Of a DNA stretch of 64,000 bases, positions 16,941 through 25,877 are shown piece after piece. A model generated the notes under the pieces. That model worked only from the letters and a program-made list of their open reading frames with translations. It searched no databases and was not told where the DNA came from. The DNA lies in NCBI RefSeq assembly GCF_016909015.1, contig NZ_JAFBFA010000010.1, positions 69,477 to 133,476 of the forward strand, written 5' to 3'. Within the stretch, counting starts at the first letter, position 1, and every line of letters starts with the position of its first letter. A program made the translations under genes and the position numbers. Source of the stretch: Gracilibacillus alcaliphilus (GTDB lineage: Bacteria > Bacillota > Bacilli > Bacillales > Amphibacillaceae).

Positions 16941-18023
16941 ATGGCAAATAACGAACAATTAAAGATGTTAAAAGAACTAACGGATGCACGTTCCATTCCT
17001 GGTGATGAAAAAGAAGCACGTGAGGTAATGAAAAAATGGATTACTCCTTATGCCGATAAAGTGTACAATGATCACCTAGGCAGTTTGATTGCGGAGAAAA
17101 CAGGAGATGAGAACGGTCCAAAGATCATGGTAGCTGGCCACTTAGATGAAGTTGGTTTCATGGTGACGCGTATCGATGATAAAGGATTTGTCTATTTCCA
17201 AACTGTTGGCGGCTGGTGGAACCAGGTTATGCTTGCTCAGCGTGTGACTGTTTTAACAAAAAAAGGAGATGTAACAGGAATTATTGGATCCAAACCACCA
17301 CATATTCTTTCGGCAGAAGCAAGAAAAAAACCAGTCGAAATTAAAGATATGTTTATTGATATCGGTGCGACCAGTAAAGAGGAAGCCGCTGAATTTGGGG
17401 TGAAGCCAGGTGATTCGGTTGTTCCTTATTTTGAATTTACACCGCTCAAAAACGAAAAACTTTTATTGGCAAAAGCTTGGGACAATCGCATTGGCTGTGC
17501 AATCGCAATTGAGGTGTTACGTCGTTTGGATGGCGAGAAACACCCTAACCGTGTGTATGGTGTTGCCACTGCTCAAGAAGAAGTAGGTCTAAGAGGAGCA
17601 AAAACATCTGCTCATACAATTGAACCGGATATTGGTTTTGGGGTAGATGTAGGTATTGCAGGGGATACACCAGGTGTATCAGCGAAAGAAGCCGACAGCA
17701 AGATCGGTGATGGTCCTCAGATCGTACTATATGATGCAAGCATGGTATCGCATAAAGGTCTGAGAGATTTGGTGATCGAGACGGCAGATAAGCATAATAT
17801 CCCTTATCAATATACGTCTATGCCAGGTGGTGGAACAGATTCTGGTTCTATTCACGTAACGGCAAGTGGGGTGCCTACCTTGTCCATTACAATCGCGACC
17901 CGTTATATTCATACTCATGCAGCGATCTTACATCAAGATGATTTTGAACATGCTGCACAACTAATTGTGGAGGTTATTAAACAATTAGATAAAGATACGG
18001 TAGAGCAGATTACATTTGCTTAA
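16941..18023 (+). CDS. ysdC: M42 family metallo-aminopeptidase (YsdC-like)
   Basis: A 360-residue di-metal peptidase of the tetrahedral (TET) aminopeptidase type, cytoplasmic, trimming peptides. Metal ligands are visible in order: His and Asp in AGHLDEVGFMV, Asp in WDNRIGCAIA, the catalytic Glu pair in TAQEEVGLRGA, Asp in FGVDVGIAGD and the late His in RYIHTHAAILHQDD. Length is normal for M42. The ribosome site ttggagga is strong. Position before yjbJ/sspI matches the ysdC neighbourhood. Confidence 0.93.
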   Translation: MANNEQLKMLKELTDARSIPGDEKEAREVMKKWITPYADKVYNDHLGSLIAEKTGDENGPKIMVAGHLDEVGFMVTRIDDKGFVYFQTVGGWWNQVMLAQRVTVLTKKGDVTGIIGSKPPHILSAEARKKPVEIKDMFIDIGATSKEEAAEFGVKPGDSVVPYFEFTPLKNEKLLLAKAWDNRIGCAIAIEVLRRLDGEKHPNRVYGVATAQEEVGLRGAKTSAHTIEPDIGFGVDVGIAGDTPGVSAKEADSKIGDGPQIVLYDASMVSHKGLRDLVIETADKHNIPYQYTSMPGGGTDSGSIHVTASGVPTLSITIATRYIHTHAAILHQDDFEHAAQLIVEVIKQLDKDTVEQITFA

Positions 18024-18076
18024 TTGGTTGAAAAGAGGTTAGGGAATAGTATAATAAGTGAATCAAAGATAGCAAC

Positions 18077-18115
18077 AGTAAAACCGAAGAGTAACGTCTC
18101 TTCGGTTTTACTTTC
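18077..18115 (+). terminator. terminator after ysdC
   Basis: Perfect 15-bp stem agtaaaaccgaagag / ctcttcggttttact around taacgt. The A/T-rich stem base provides the T-run. A 67-aa open frame running through it is not a gene. Confidence 0.93.
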
Positions 18116-18221
18116 ATCTTCTCATTTTTTAGCGCACAATGAAAAAGAGGGATTGCTCGTGAAGTGTTGTAGTAAAAAACAGGTTGTTATGAGAAGATTG
18201 GTTTTAATTATTATTTTTATA

Positions 18222-18914
18222 CTATCCTAAATAGGTACCTAATACCTTCTTTACATAAGCTTGTGTTTCGGAAAACGGTGGAATGCCATTATATTTGTCC
18301 ACATTACCTGGTCCGGCATTATAAGCAGCTAAGGCAAGGGTCTTATCCCCTTGATAACGATCTAGCATTTGTTTCAAATACTTGGCGCCGCCAGTAATAT
18401 TTTCTAATGGATTAAATGGGTTGGTTACACCAAGTCCGCGAGCGGTCGCTGGCATTAATTGCATCAGCCCTTGTGCCCCGGCATGACTGACTGCATTTGG
18501 ATTATAATTAGATTCTGTTTGAATCACCGCATCAATTAATTTAGCATCGATATTAAATTGCGCCACCACTTTTTCTATCATATCCGCAAGGCTGTTATTG
18601 CTGGCATGAGTTGGCCTGGTTTCAAAGGAAGCTGTTTGAGCAGCCGGCATTGTTTGCTGTATAAGAGCTGGTGTGTCGAAACTGCCAAGCCTGTCTCTGA
18701 TGGACATGCCGGTTTCCATCATACTATTCGCTGGCATATATGTAGGGAACATAGGCTGATCAATGGTTGATAAGCCGGCGTTATGCTGCATTATCTGACG
18801 AATCGTCTGTCCAAAATCAGCTGAAAATTCACCTGTGTTTGGTGTAGCTGGTGTATGTGTTAAAGCTGACATAGCTTGGGTCTGCATCAAAAAATTGGTT
18901 GAGTCAATATTCAC
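18222..18914 (-). CDS. lytic transglycosylase with SLT domain (YjbJ-like)
   Basis: A 230-residue protein; the C-terminal ~110 residues are an SLT domain that cleaves the MurNAc-GlcNAc bond of peptidoglycan. The catalytic Glu is in VIQTESNYNPNAVSHAGAQGLMQLMP, followed by GGAKYLKQMLDRYQGDKTLALAAYNAGPGNVDKY. The N-terminal ~115 residues are Ser/Thr/Gln/Met-rich and low in order. There is no signal peptide, as in B. subtilis YjbJ. The start is GTG with aaaggag eight bases upstream. Confidence 0.9.
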   Translation of the reverse strand: MNIDSTNFLMQTQAMSALTHTPATPNTGEFSADFGQTIRQIMQHNAGLSTIDQPMFPTYMPANSMMETGMSIRDRLGSFDTPALIQQTMPAAQTASFETRPTHASNNSLADMIEKVVAQFNIDAKLIDAVIQTESNYNPNAVSHAGAQGLMQLMPATARGLGVTNPFNPLENITGGAKYLKQMLDRYQGDKTLALAAYNAGPGNVDKYNGIPPFSETQAYVKKVLGTYLG

Positions 18915-19008
18915 GATCTTAACTCCTTTTATAGAGATTATCTATGTCTAATATACCATTTTTCGTAAAAAAAGCAATGATCGTATGAATAATACCTTGA
19001 ATATAAGA

Positions 19009-19033
19009 ACAACGTATCATCATGATACGTTGT
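19009..19033. terminator. hairpin between sspI and yjbJ
   Basis: acaacgtatcat and atgatacgttgt form a perfect 12-bp stem around one base. It lies just downstream of sspI on the minus strand and probably ends that transcript; the T-run on that side is short. Confidence 0.65.
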
Positions 19034-19048
19034 TTCATAAATAACTCC

Positions 19049-19255
19049 TTATTGGATAGCGTGTTCTATCGTTTTTAATACCTCTGTCTTATCTGCTTCA
19101 TCAGCTTCTTTCCAGTATAACTCAAATAAGACACCCAGCCCTGGCAGCATTTTCTCTTCACCGCTTTGAATGGCATCCACAATAGTGGCCTCCAAATCAT
19201 TTGCTGTATTTCCGCTTATATTTGCAATAATTGCTTTACGTAAATTTAAATCCAT
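19049..19255 (-). CDS. sspI: small acid-soluble spore protein SspI
   Basis: A 68-residue protein, MDLNLRKAIIANISGN at the start and VDAIQSGEEKMLPGLGVLFELYW in the middle, almost identical to the B. subtilis SspI pattern. It is packed in the spore core during sporulation. ATG 19255 is preferred over the in-frame GTG 19264, because aaggtaggtg is then at correct spacing. A CATATTA box upstream, on the minus strand near 19300, resembles a sigma-G -10, but no matching -35 was found. Confidence 0.95.
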   Translation of the reverse strand: MDLNLRKAIIANISGNTANDLEATIVDAIQSGEEKMLPGLGVLFELYWKEADEADKTEVLKTIEHAIQ

Positions 19256-19344
19256 GAAATTCACCTACCTTCACTTTTTTCTAGTTTGACCGAAACAGGG
19301 CATAATATGTATGATAGGTATATCAAATAAGGGGAATGAGCAGA

Positions 19345-20085
19345 ATGTTAACATCCGTAAAAAACGAAAAAGTAAAAAATTGGCGTAAACTGCATAAGAA
19401 GAAGACGAGAGATCAAGCACAGGCCTTTCTGATCGAAGGCTTTCATCTAATCGAAGAAGCACACTGCAGTAATTGGGAAATACTCGAAATTATCTATCAG
19501 GCTGACGTTGAGGTAAACGAAGAATGGCTTTGCTATCCACATTATCAAGTAAGTGACCATGTGATGGAGGCGATCAGCGAAACGAAGGCACCTCAAGGTA
19601 TAATGGCCGTTGTTGCAAAGAAAGACGCCAGCAATTTAGAAGTGAAGCGGGCCTTATTAGTGGATCAAGTACAAGACCCGGGTAATTTAGGAACGATGAT
19701 TCGCACGGCCGATGCGGCAGGATTTGATACCGTGATATTAGGAAATGGCACGGTTGACCTATTTAATGATAAGGTTATCCGTTCTACCCAGGGATCGCTC
19801 TTTCATCTGCAAATTACAGAAGCCGATTTATTAGCGGAAGTGACCAGGCTTAAACAGGCAGGTGTTGCCATCTGGTCAACTGGTCTAGATAATGCTCGTT
19901 ACTATCATGATATTCCCATACCAGATAAGCTTGCCATTATTGTAGGGAATGAAGGAGCTGGAGTAAGCCCCCAGCTAATGGAATTGGCTGATCAGCATAT
20001 AAAGATCCCGATTTATGGTCAAGCAGAATCCTTAAATGTCTCAATAGCCGCTGCTATTCTTATGTATGAAGCGGTGAAAAAATAG
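19345..20085 (+). CDS. TrmH/SpoU-family RNA 2'-O-methyltransferase (YsgA-like)
   Basis: A 246-residue SPOUT methyltransferase. The N-terminal substrate-binding part has KVKNWRKLHKKKTRDQAQAFLIEGFHLIEEA; the knot has motif 1 VQDPGNLGTMIRTADAAGFD, motif 2 IIVGNEGAGVSPQLMELADQHIKIPIYG and motif 3 ESLNVSIAAAILMYEA. The RNA target is unknown, probably rRNA. ATG 19345 (MLTSVKNEK) fits the aagggg ribosome site; ATG 19336 is one base from it. It lies directly ahead of the pheST leader, as in B. subtilis. Confidence 0.92.
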   Translation: MLTSVKNEKVKNWRKLHKKKTRDQAQAFLIEGFHLIEEAHCSNWEILEIIYQADVEVNEEWLCYPHYQVSDHVMEAISETKAPQGIMAVVAKKDASNLEVKRALLVDQVQDPGNLGTMIRTADAAGFDTVILGNGTVDLFNDKVIRSTQGSLFHLQITEADLLAEVTRLKQAGVAIWSTGLDNARYYHDIPIPDKLAIIVGNEGAGVSPQLMELADQHIKIPIYGQAESLNVSIAAAILMYEAVKK

Positions 20086-20165
20086 CCAGTCATTTGCAAA
20101 GATGTTAATTTTAGAATGCAATATCGCTCTATATGGTAAAGCGGCAAATTTTTCTGAAAATAAAC

Positions 20166-20194
20166 TTGCAACAAAGGGAACAGTTGCTTATACT
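20166..20194 (+). promoter_or_regulatory. sigma-A promoter of pheST leader
   Basis: TTGCAA (20166-20171), 17-bp spacer, TATACT (20189-20194), followed by the T-box leader. Confidence 0.8.
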
Positions 20195-20200
20195 AGATAC

Positions 20201-20475
20201 AGGTTAATATGATGAATAGCTGTGAAAGAGCTAGTACATATGTGGCTTATCGTTTACAGGAAAGAAACACCTTGGATTGCGAGTGTTTCTAACGATCACA
20301 TATCGAAGTTTCACTCTGGAGCTGACACTTGGACCTTGCTGTAAAGCAGTAAAGGTGTTCCGGTTTATACCGTTATTTTGATTGCTTGAGTGGATATAGT
20401 ATGTGCTATATCAACAAGGGTGGTACCGCGATATAATCATCTCGTCCCTTTTTTGAGGGAGGGGGTTTTTTTATT
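20201..20475 (+). ncRNA. T-box leader of pheST (phenylalanine)
   Basis: The T-box core aagggtggtaccgcg is at 20416-20430 and an intrinsic terminator (gtccc...gaggga, then a T-run) ends at about 20475. A likely specifier is TTC at about 20310, which reads tRNA-Phe. In most relatives the terminator is close to the pheS ribosome site; here about 430 bases of repeat DNA intervene. Confidence 0.92.
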
Positions 20476-20483
20476 GTCTAGGA

Positions 20484-20865
20484 AGTTATAAAATACTCGC
20501 TTGTGGATAACTATTTGCAAACGAATAGCCACGTCTAGCTCCGAGCGCTCAGCAACTAGCGCAACTTCCCTCAGCTTCGTACGATAAAGAAGACTTGCTG
20601 ATTGACGAAGTCAGAGGCTTAGTCGCCCTTTCATCGGCTAAAGGCGGTCACGTCCTGTGACCAACGCCGATACTAGAACCTCTTGTTCGTCGTGCCCTTG
20701 GGTGAAAGTTAACATCGGCTCCTTACGTCGCCGTGTTGCCTTTATCTCCTACGCTTTAGTCCAGTTCGTACGTTGCTGTGACGTACAGGATGTGTTAATG
20801 CAGGTGTTGCGACACGATGTCGCGATTTTAATCTGTAAGAGCGCTCTGCGCTTTTGTTTTGTTTG
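20484..20865. repeat. type A intergenic repeat, copy A1 (long form)
   Basis: This copy shares blocks with the copies at 25592 and 49757: the right part ccagttcgtacgttgctg (20761-20778), the gcgctctgcgctttt hairpin at the end, and aacatcgg plus gtgttgcctttatctcc. With A2 it also shares gtggataactatttg. Compared with A2 and A3, two extra blocks are nested inside it, at about 20609-20708 and 20780-20838. No protein is likely; frames found in it are chance. It lies between the T-box terminator and pheS, so it is inside the pheST mRNA. Confidence 0.85.
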
Positions 20866-20927
20866 CAGCTAATCAAAGAAAGCCATAAACGGTGAAACAG
20901 CCAACATTTTAAAGGAGGTAGTGATGA

Positions 20928-21962
20928 ATGAAAGAGCAACTACAAGCTTTACAAACAGAAGCATTAGAAAAAGTCACACAAGCTTCGTCAAGAAAAGAAT
21001 TGCAAGATGTCAGAGTAGCCTATCTGGGAAAAAAAGGTCCTATCACTGAAGTATTACGAGGGATGGGGAAATTATCGAAGGAAGAACGGCCGGTGATTGG
21101 TGAGCTTGCCAATACGGTGCGCGGAGCAATTGCTGAGGCCATCAATCATAAACAGGCTGTGATCGAGGCAGCCGAACTAGAGAAACAACTAGCAGCAGAA
21201 ACCATTGATGTAACATTACCGGGACGCCCAGTGCCGACCGGAGGCGCTCACTTGCTTACAACTATTGTAGAAGAGATTGAAGATTTGTTTATCGGGATGG
21301 GCTTTGAAGTAAAAGAAGGTCCAGAAGTGGAAACAGATTATTTTAATTTTGAGGCATTAAATTTACCTAAGGAACACCCTGCTCGTGATATGCAGGATTC
21401 TTTCTATATCACGGAAGAGATTTTGATGAGAACACATACGTCACCTGTTCAGGCGCGGACGATGACAGCCATTAAAGACAAACGTCCAGTAAAAATGATT
21501 TGTCCAGGTAAGGTGTATCGCCGTGATACCGATGACGCAACACATTCACACCAGTTTACCCAAATTGAAGGGCTGTTAGTCGATAAGAACGTACGTATGA
21601 GTGATTTAAAAGGTGTGCTGGACCATTTTGCGAAGCAAATGTTTGGGGAAGATCGTGAAATTCGTTTGCGTCCCAGTTTTTTCCCGTTTACAGAGCCATC
21701 TGTGGAGATGGATATCTCCTGTAAAGTGTGTAATGGTAAAGGCTGCAGTGTGTGTAAGAAAACCGGCTGGATTGAGATTTTAGGAGCTGGAATGGTACAT
21801 CCGCGTGTATTAGAAATGGCTGGTTATGATCCTACGGAATACAGCGGCTTTGCTTTCGGGATGGGACCAGAGCGGATTGCTATGCTGAAATATGGTGTCG
21901 ATGATATTCGTCATTTCTATACCAATGATATCCGGTTCTTAAAACAATACCATAAGCAGTAA
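20928..21962 (+). CDS. pheS: phenylalanyl-tRNA synthetase alpha subunit
   Basis: Class II synthetase subunit (344 aa) that forms the alpha2-beta2 enzyme with PheT. A coiled-coil N-terminus (1-90) is followed by the catalytic core with FNFEALNLPKEHPARDMQDSFYI (motif 1 region), motif 2 in ICPGKVYRRDTDDATHSHQFTQIEG and motif 3 FAFGMGPERIAMLKYG. A CKVCNGKGCSVCKKTGW insert is normal for the bacterial subunit. The ribosome site aaaggagg is nine bases before ATG 20928. Regulated by the T-box leader. Confidence 0.97.
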   Translation: MKEQLQALQTEALEKVTQASSRKELQDVRVAYLGKKGPITEVLRGMGKLSKEERPVIGELANTVRGAIAEAINHKQAVIEAAELEKQLAAETIDVTLPGRPVPTGGAHLLTTIVEEIEDLFIGMGFEVKEGPEVETDYFNFEALNLPKEHPARDMQDSFYITEEILMRTHTSPVQARTMTAIKDKRPVKMICPGKVYRRDTDDATHSHQFTQIEGLLVDKNVRMSDLKGVLDHFAKQMFGEDREIRLRPSFFPFTEPSVEMDISCKVCNGKGCSVCKKTGWIEILGAGMVHPRVLEMAGYDPTEYSGFAFGMGPERIAMLKYGVDDIRHFYTNDIRFLKQYHKQ

Positions 21963-21974
21963 GGAGGAAAAAGG

Positions 21975-24401
21975 ATGTTAGTATCATTAAACTGGTTGAA
22001 AGAATATGTAGATATAGATCAAATATCTGCCGAAGATTTAGCGGAACGAATTACCAAGACAGGAATTGAAGTAGACGGTCTGGAATATTTCGCAAAGCCG
22101 GCAGAGAATGTAGTTGTCGGCTATGTTGAATCTTGCGAAAAGCATCCCAATGCCGATAAATTAAACCTTTGTCAAGTAAATATCGGCGAGGAAACGTTAC
22201 AAATCATATGTGGGGCTCCTAATATTGCTCAAGGTCAGAAGGTTGCAGTGGCCAAACCAGGTGCCGTCCTGCCGGGGAATTTCAAGATCAAAAAAGCTAA
22301 GCTTCGCGGAGTGGAATCAAATGGGATGATTTGTTCGCTGCAGGAACTTGGTGTAGAGGAACGCTTTGTTCAGAAAGAATTTGCCGAAGGAATCTTTGTA
22401 TTTCCGAATGATGTCGAAGTGGGGACAAATGTTACTAAGCTCTTAAACCTTGATGATGTAATTATTGAGTTGGATATTACACCAAACCGTGCTGATGCAT
22501 TCAGTATGCTAGGTGTAGCTTATGAAGTGGCAGCTATCTTAGATGTGCCGATCCGCTTGCCGCAATCTAATTATCAGACAAGTGATGCATATGCAGAAGA
22601 TATCGTTTCCGTAAAGGTAGAAGCAAAGCAACAAAATCCATATTACGGCGCCTTCTTGCTCAAGGATGTTCAAGTCGGGCCATCACCATTATGGATGCAA
22701 AATTATTTAATGGCAGCCGGTACCCGTCCGATAAATAATGTGGTTGATATTACAAACTATGTCTTATTAGAATATGGGCAGCCATTACATGCCTTTGATT
22801 ATGATAAGTTTGGTTCTAGTGAAGTTGTGGTACGAATGGCTCAAGAGGGTGAAATACTTACCACACTTGACGATCAAAAACGAACACTAAGTGCAGAACA
22901 TTTAGTGATCACTAATGGAAAAGACCCCGTTGCCTTAGCAGGTGTAATGGGTGGTGCTGATTCAGAAGTATCAGACCAAACAACAACCGTTTTATTGGAA
23001 GCAGCTTACTTTGACGGTCAGGCAGTACGTAAAGCTTCTAAAGATTTTGATCTGCGTAGTGAAGCAAGTACCCGTTTTGAAAAAGGGATCGATCCCAACC
23101 GTGTAGTTTTAGCGGGCCAGCGAGCCTGTCAATTGCTTCAGGAGTATGCAGGAGCTACTGTGCTGTCAGGTGTGGCCGAGTTCGATTCATTTGATTATTC
23201 GGAGAAAGTAGTGACAATTTGGACTTCTACGATTAATGATCGTTTAGGAACAACGATTAGTAATGAAGAAATTGCCGATATTTTACGCAGGCTTCATTTT
23301 AGCTACGATCAGGATGGCGAGACATTTAACGTGTATGCCCCGACCCGCCGTCAGGATATCGTTATTTTTGAAGATATGCTGGAAGAGATTGCTCGTATTT
23401 ACGGATATGATAACTTACCATATACCTTGCCAACAGGAGCCGTTCAGGCAGGCGGGTTAACTAAACGTCAGCAGTTAAAACGAGATATTCGCAAATTTTT
23501 AGAAGGGGCAGGTTTGTCTGAAACAGTAACTTACTCTTTAACTAGTAAAGAACGTGCCAGCCAATTGGTGAGTCCAGAAGTGGCTGATGAGGTGGTATCT
23601 ACGGTTCCCCTAGCGATGCCAATGAGCGAAGAACACAGTACGCTTCGTTTAAGCAGCTTGCCTGAAATGTTAAGTTCTGCTGCCTATAACTTAGCTCGTA
23701 AACAAGCTAATCTCGCTTATTATGAGATAGGCAGTGTGTTTATTGCAAAAGAAGAACAAATAACAAAACAGCCGGAAGAGAAGCTCCGATTGTCAGGTTT
23801 GTTAACTGGAGAGTGGACCACGCATCCATGGCAGCAAGAGAAGAAGGCAGTCGACTTCTTTGTTGCAAAGGGAATTCTAGAGGCACTATTTGATACATTG
23901 AATCTGGAGGTAACTTATCAGCAGGCCAGTTTAATGGATATGCATCCTGGCAGAACAGCACAGCTGTTTATTGGAGAGCGTCCGATCGGTTTTATTGGAC
24001 AGATACATCCACAGCTTCAAAAGAACTACGATCTAAAAGAAACCTTTGTTTTTGATATTGATTTAGAGTATATATTAGATATCCATCAGAATGATCCCAG
24101 CTTTGTGAAAATTCCTCGTTTCCCAAGTGTGACGAGAGATATTGCTTTAGTGATCGAGGAATCTGTACCTGCTGGTGTGCTGCAAGAAACCATTTTGCAA
24201 GCCGGTGGTGAACTAATTAAAGATATTCAAGTTTTTGATGTTTACCAAGGGGAGCATTTAGAGGCTGGTAAGAAATCTGTCGCCTTTAGCTTGTTCTACC
24301 AAGATCCAGCCAGAACACTGAAAGATGAAGAAGTAGAGGCTTCTTATCAAGCCATCTTAGAGGCTGTGAAAGAGAGGCACCAGGCGGTTATTCGAGGGTA
24401 G
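21975..24401 (+). CDS. pheT: phenylalanyl-tRNA synthetase beta subunit
   Basis: A full-length 808-residue beta subunit. In order: EMAP/tRNA-binding domain (about 40-150, with HPNADKLNLCQVNIG), the B3/B4 editing domain (TRPINNVVDITNYVLLEYGQPLHAFDYDK), the B5 domain, the catalytic-like domain, and a C-terminal FDX-ACB anticodon-binding domain (FPSVTRDIALVIEESVPAG near 715). It starts 12 bp after pheS with an aaggagga ribosome site. Confidence 0.97.
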   Translation: MLVSLNWLKEYVDIDQISAEDLAERITKTGIEVDGLEYFAKPAENVVVGYVESCEKHPNADKLNLCQVNIGEETLQIICGAPNIAQGQKVAVAKPGAVLPGNFKIKKAKLRGVESNGMICSLQELGVEERFVQKEFAEGIFVFPNDVEVGTNVTKLLNLDDVIIELDITPNRADAFSMLGVAYEVAAILDVPIRLPQSNYQTSDAYAEDIVSVKVEAKQQNPYYGAFLLKDVQVGPSPLWMQNYLMAAGTRPINNVVDITNYVLLEYGQPLHAFDYDKFGSSEVVVRMAQEGEILTTLDDQKRTLSAEHLVITNGKDPVALAGVMGGADSEVSDQTTTVLLEAAYFDGQAVRKASKDFDLRSEASTRFEKGIDPNRVVLAGQRACQLLQEYAGATVLSGVAEFDSFDYSEKVVTIWTSTINDRLGTTISNEEIADILRRLHFSYDQDGETFNVYAPTRRQDIVIFEDMLEEIARIYGYDNLPYTLPTGAVQAGGLTKRQQLKRDIRKFLEGAGLSETVTYSLTSKERASQLVSPEVADEVVSTVPLAMPMSEEHSTLRLSSLPEMLSSAAYNLARKQANLAYYEIGSVFIAKEEQITKQPEEKLRLSGLLTGEWTTHPWQQEKKAVDFFVAKGILEALFDTLNLEVTYQQASLMDMHPGRTAQLFIGERPIGFIGQIHPQLQKNYDLKETFVFDIDLEYILDIHQNDPSFVKIPRFPSVTRDIALVIEESVPAGVLQETILQAGGELIKDIQVFDVYQGEHLEAGKKSVAFSLFYQDPARTLKDEEVEASYQAILEAVKERHQAVIRG

Positions 24402-24466
24402 GGAATTACCATAAAGGAGACTGCCATCAGTGGGGTGTGCTGGGGTAAAAGGTACAGTCTGAGTGG

Positions 24467-24505
24467 AGAGACCGCAGTCGTCAGAACTGTGGTCTCTTGT
24501 TTTGC
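24467..24505 (+). terminator. terminator after pheT
   Basis: agagaccgcagt pairs with actgtggtctct (24467-24478 and 24486-24497), then tgttttgctc. It marks the border between the conserved pheST region and island 1, and its end overlaps the probable -35 of the next gene. Confidence 0.85.
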
Positions 24506-24558
24506 TCTTCATTTCTTGTATAATAGAGCCTTTTCATATAAAATATTTATATTAATAC
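24497..24558 (+). promoter_or_regulatory. promoter and candidate operator of the ArsR-type regulator
   Basis: TTGTTT (24497-24502), 16-bp spacer, TATAAT (24519-24524). The AT-rich element tatttatattaatac lies at 24544-24558, about +13 to +28 from the expected start site. A nearly identical element lies at the same relative place ahead of the ABC operon (25924-25940). Confidence 0.6.
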
Positions 24559-24602
24559 AAAAAAAGGAATGGGAATTCGGTTAAAAAGGTGAGGTGTTGC
24601 TT

Positions 24603-25526
24603 GTGCTTGAGCTGTCAATTAATAATCCAGAACAACTACAAAAGGTATCCCATGCCTTATCTTCTAAAGTGAGAATTCAAATGATTGAACTATTGAACAA
24701 GGATAATTTAAATGTACACCAATTATCTGAGGCGTTGGAGATACCTGTTTCTACTGCTGCCTCTCATGTAAAGGTGCTTGAAGAGTCGGCTTTAATTGAA
24801 ACGGAGCTTCGACCAGCCAGTCGCGGGGCGATGAAGGTGTGTACACGAAATTTCGATGATATCCATATTATTTTAAACCAGCAGTTTAAATCATTAGATC
24901 AGAAACAATCTTATGAAATGGAGATGCCGATTGGTCAATTCTTCGATTTTCAAGTAGCACCTACATGTGGGATGGCGAATCAAACTGGTGTCCTCTTTCC
25001 GGAAGATGAACCTGTCTATTTTTACAGCCCGCTTAAAAGTGAAGCGCAAATTATTTGGACGCGAAAGGGTTTTTTGGAATATCGCTTTCCTATCATTATT
25101 GATAAGCAAGCTACGATTGAAAATATCCAATTTTCGCTGGAAATTTGTTCGGAAGCCCCTAATTACGACCATAATTGGCCATCTGACATTACGGTTTGGA
25201 TTAATGGAGTAGATATTGGTACATGGACCAGCCCGGGTGATTTCGGTGACCGTCCAGGTAAATTAAACCCGAAAAATTGGGCGGAGACTACCAGTACACA
25301 ATATGGCAGTTTGAAGACATGGAAAGTAACACAGGAGCAAACAATGCTCGATGAAATTCGTCTGTCTGATGTTGCGGTTGCTAATTTGCATTTAATGGAT
25401 CGCGATTTTGTAACTTTTCGTGTGGGAATCAAAGAAGACGCCATTCATAAAGGCGGCTTTAATATTTTTGGTAAGCAATTTGGGGATCATAACCAGGATA
25501 TTAAACTGAAGGTACAATATAAATAA
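24603..25526 (+). CDS. ArsR-type HTH regulator with a large C-terminal sensor domain
   Basis: A 307-residue protein. Residues about 8-80 are a winged helix of the ArsR/SmtB type (SHALSSKVRIQMIELLN, LSEALEIPVSTAASHVKVLEESALI). The remaining ~210 residues are beta-rich with Trp/Gly turns (PSDITVWINGVDIGTWTSPGDFGDRPGKLNP) and look like a ligand-binding fold; no metal-binding CxC of classical ArsR is present. I infer a sugar sensor because it precedes a sugar ABC importer and glycosidase. GTG 24603 fits the aaggtgagg ribosome site; GTG 24594 is too near it. Confidence 0.8.
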   Translation: MLELSINNPEQLQKVSHALSSKVRIQMIELLNKDNLNVHQLSEALEIPVSTAASHVKVLEESALIETELRPASRGAMKVCTRNFDDIHIILNQQFKSLDQKQSYEMEMPIGQFFDFQVAPTCGMANQTGVLFPEDEPVYFYSPLKSEAQIIWTRKGFLEYRFPIIIDKQATIENIQFSLEICSEAPNYDHNWPSDITVWINGVDIGTWTSPGDFGDRPGKLNPKNWAETTSTQYGSLKTWKVTQEQTMLDEIRLSDVAVANLHLMDRDFVTFRVGIKEDAIHKGGFNIFGKQFGDHNQDIKLKVQYK

Positions 25527-25549
25527 TTATCATAAGGATGAAATAGATA

Positions 25550-25588
25550 AGCACAAAAAGAGTCTGCTGGCTCTTTTTGTGCTTTTTT
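25550..25588 (+). terminator. terminator after the ArsR-type regulator
   Basis: agcacaaaaagag / ctctttttgtgct, a perfect 13-bp stem with a 7-base loop, followed by six T. Confidence 0.93.
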
Positions 25589-25591
25589 ACT

Positions 25592-25790
25592 GCCAGAAAT
25601 TATAGAATCCTTGCTGGTGGATACCTATTTGTCGAAGGATAGTCACGTCCAACTCCATACGATAAGTCAACATGCAACATCGGTTCTTAATGTCACGGTG
25701 TTTCCTTTATCTCCTGTACTTCAGTCCAGTTCGTACGTTGCTGAACGGGCGCTTTGCGCTTTTCTTCCTGTGCAGGAAAAAGAAATAGGG
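25592..25790. repeat. type A intergenic repeat, copy A2
   Basis: Begins right after the terminator T-run. It shares ccagttcgtacgttgctgaa, gggcgctttgcgctttt, ctcc.tacgataagtcaaca and gtgtttcctttatctcctg with A3 (49757), and gtggatacctatttg with A1. It contains no gene; a 69-aa frame crossing it is not supported. Confidence 0.85.
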
Positions 25791-25877
25791 GAATGTTCGG
25801 CAAAATTCTGCTTTATCTAAAATATTCTGATAAAGAACAAGATTTTTGTATTAAATAAGTATTTTTTGAAAATTAAA

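Noticed and set aside
18024..18230. 67-residue frame after ysdC
   Set aside because: It runs through the ysdC terminator hairpin and has no ribosome site.
20657..20872. 71-residue plus-strand frame and the opposite 65-residue frame in the pheST leader
   Set aside because: They lie in the type A repeat, have no ribosome site and are not kept in the other copies.
25611..25820. 69-residue frame in repeat A2
   Set aside because: Chance frame in a non-coding repeat without a ribosome site.
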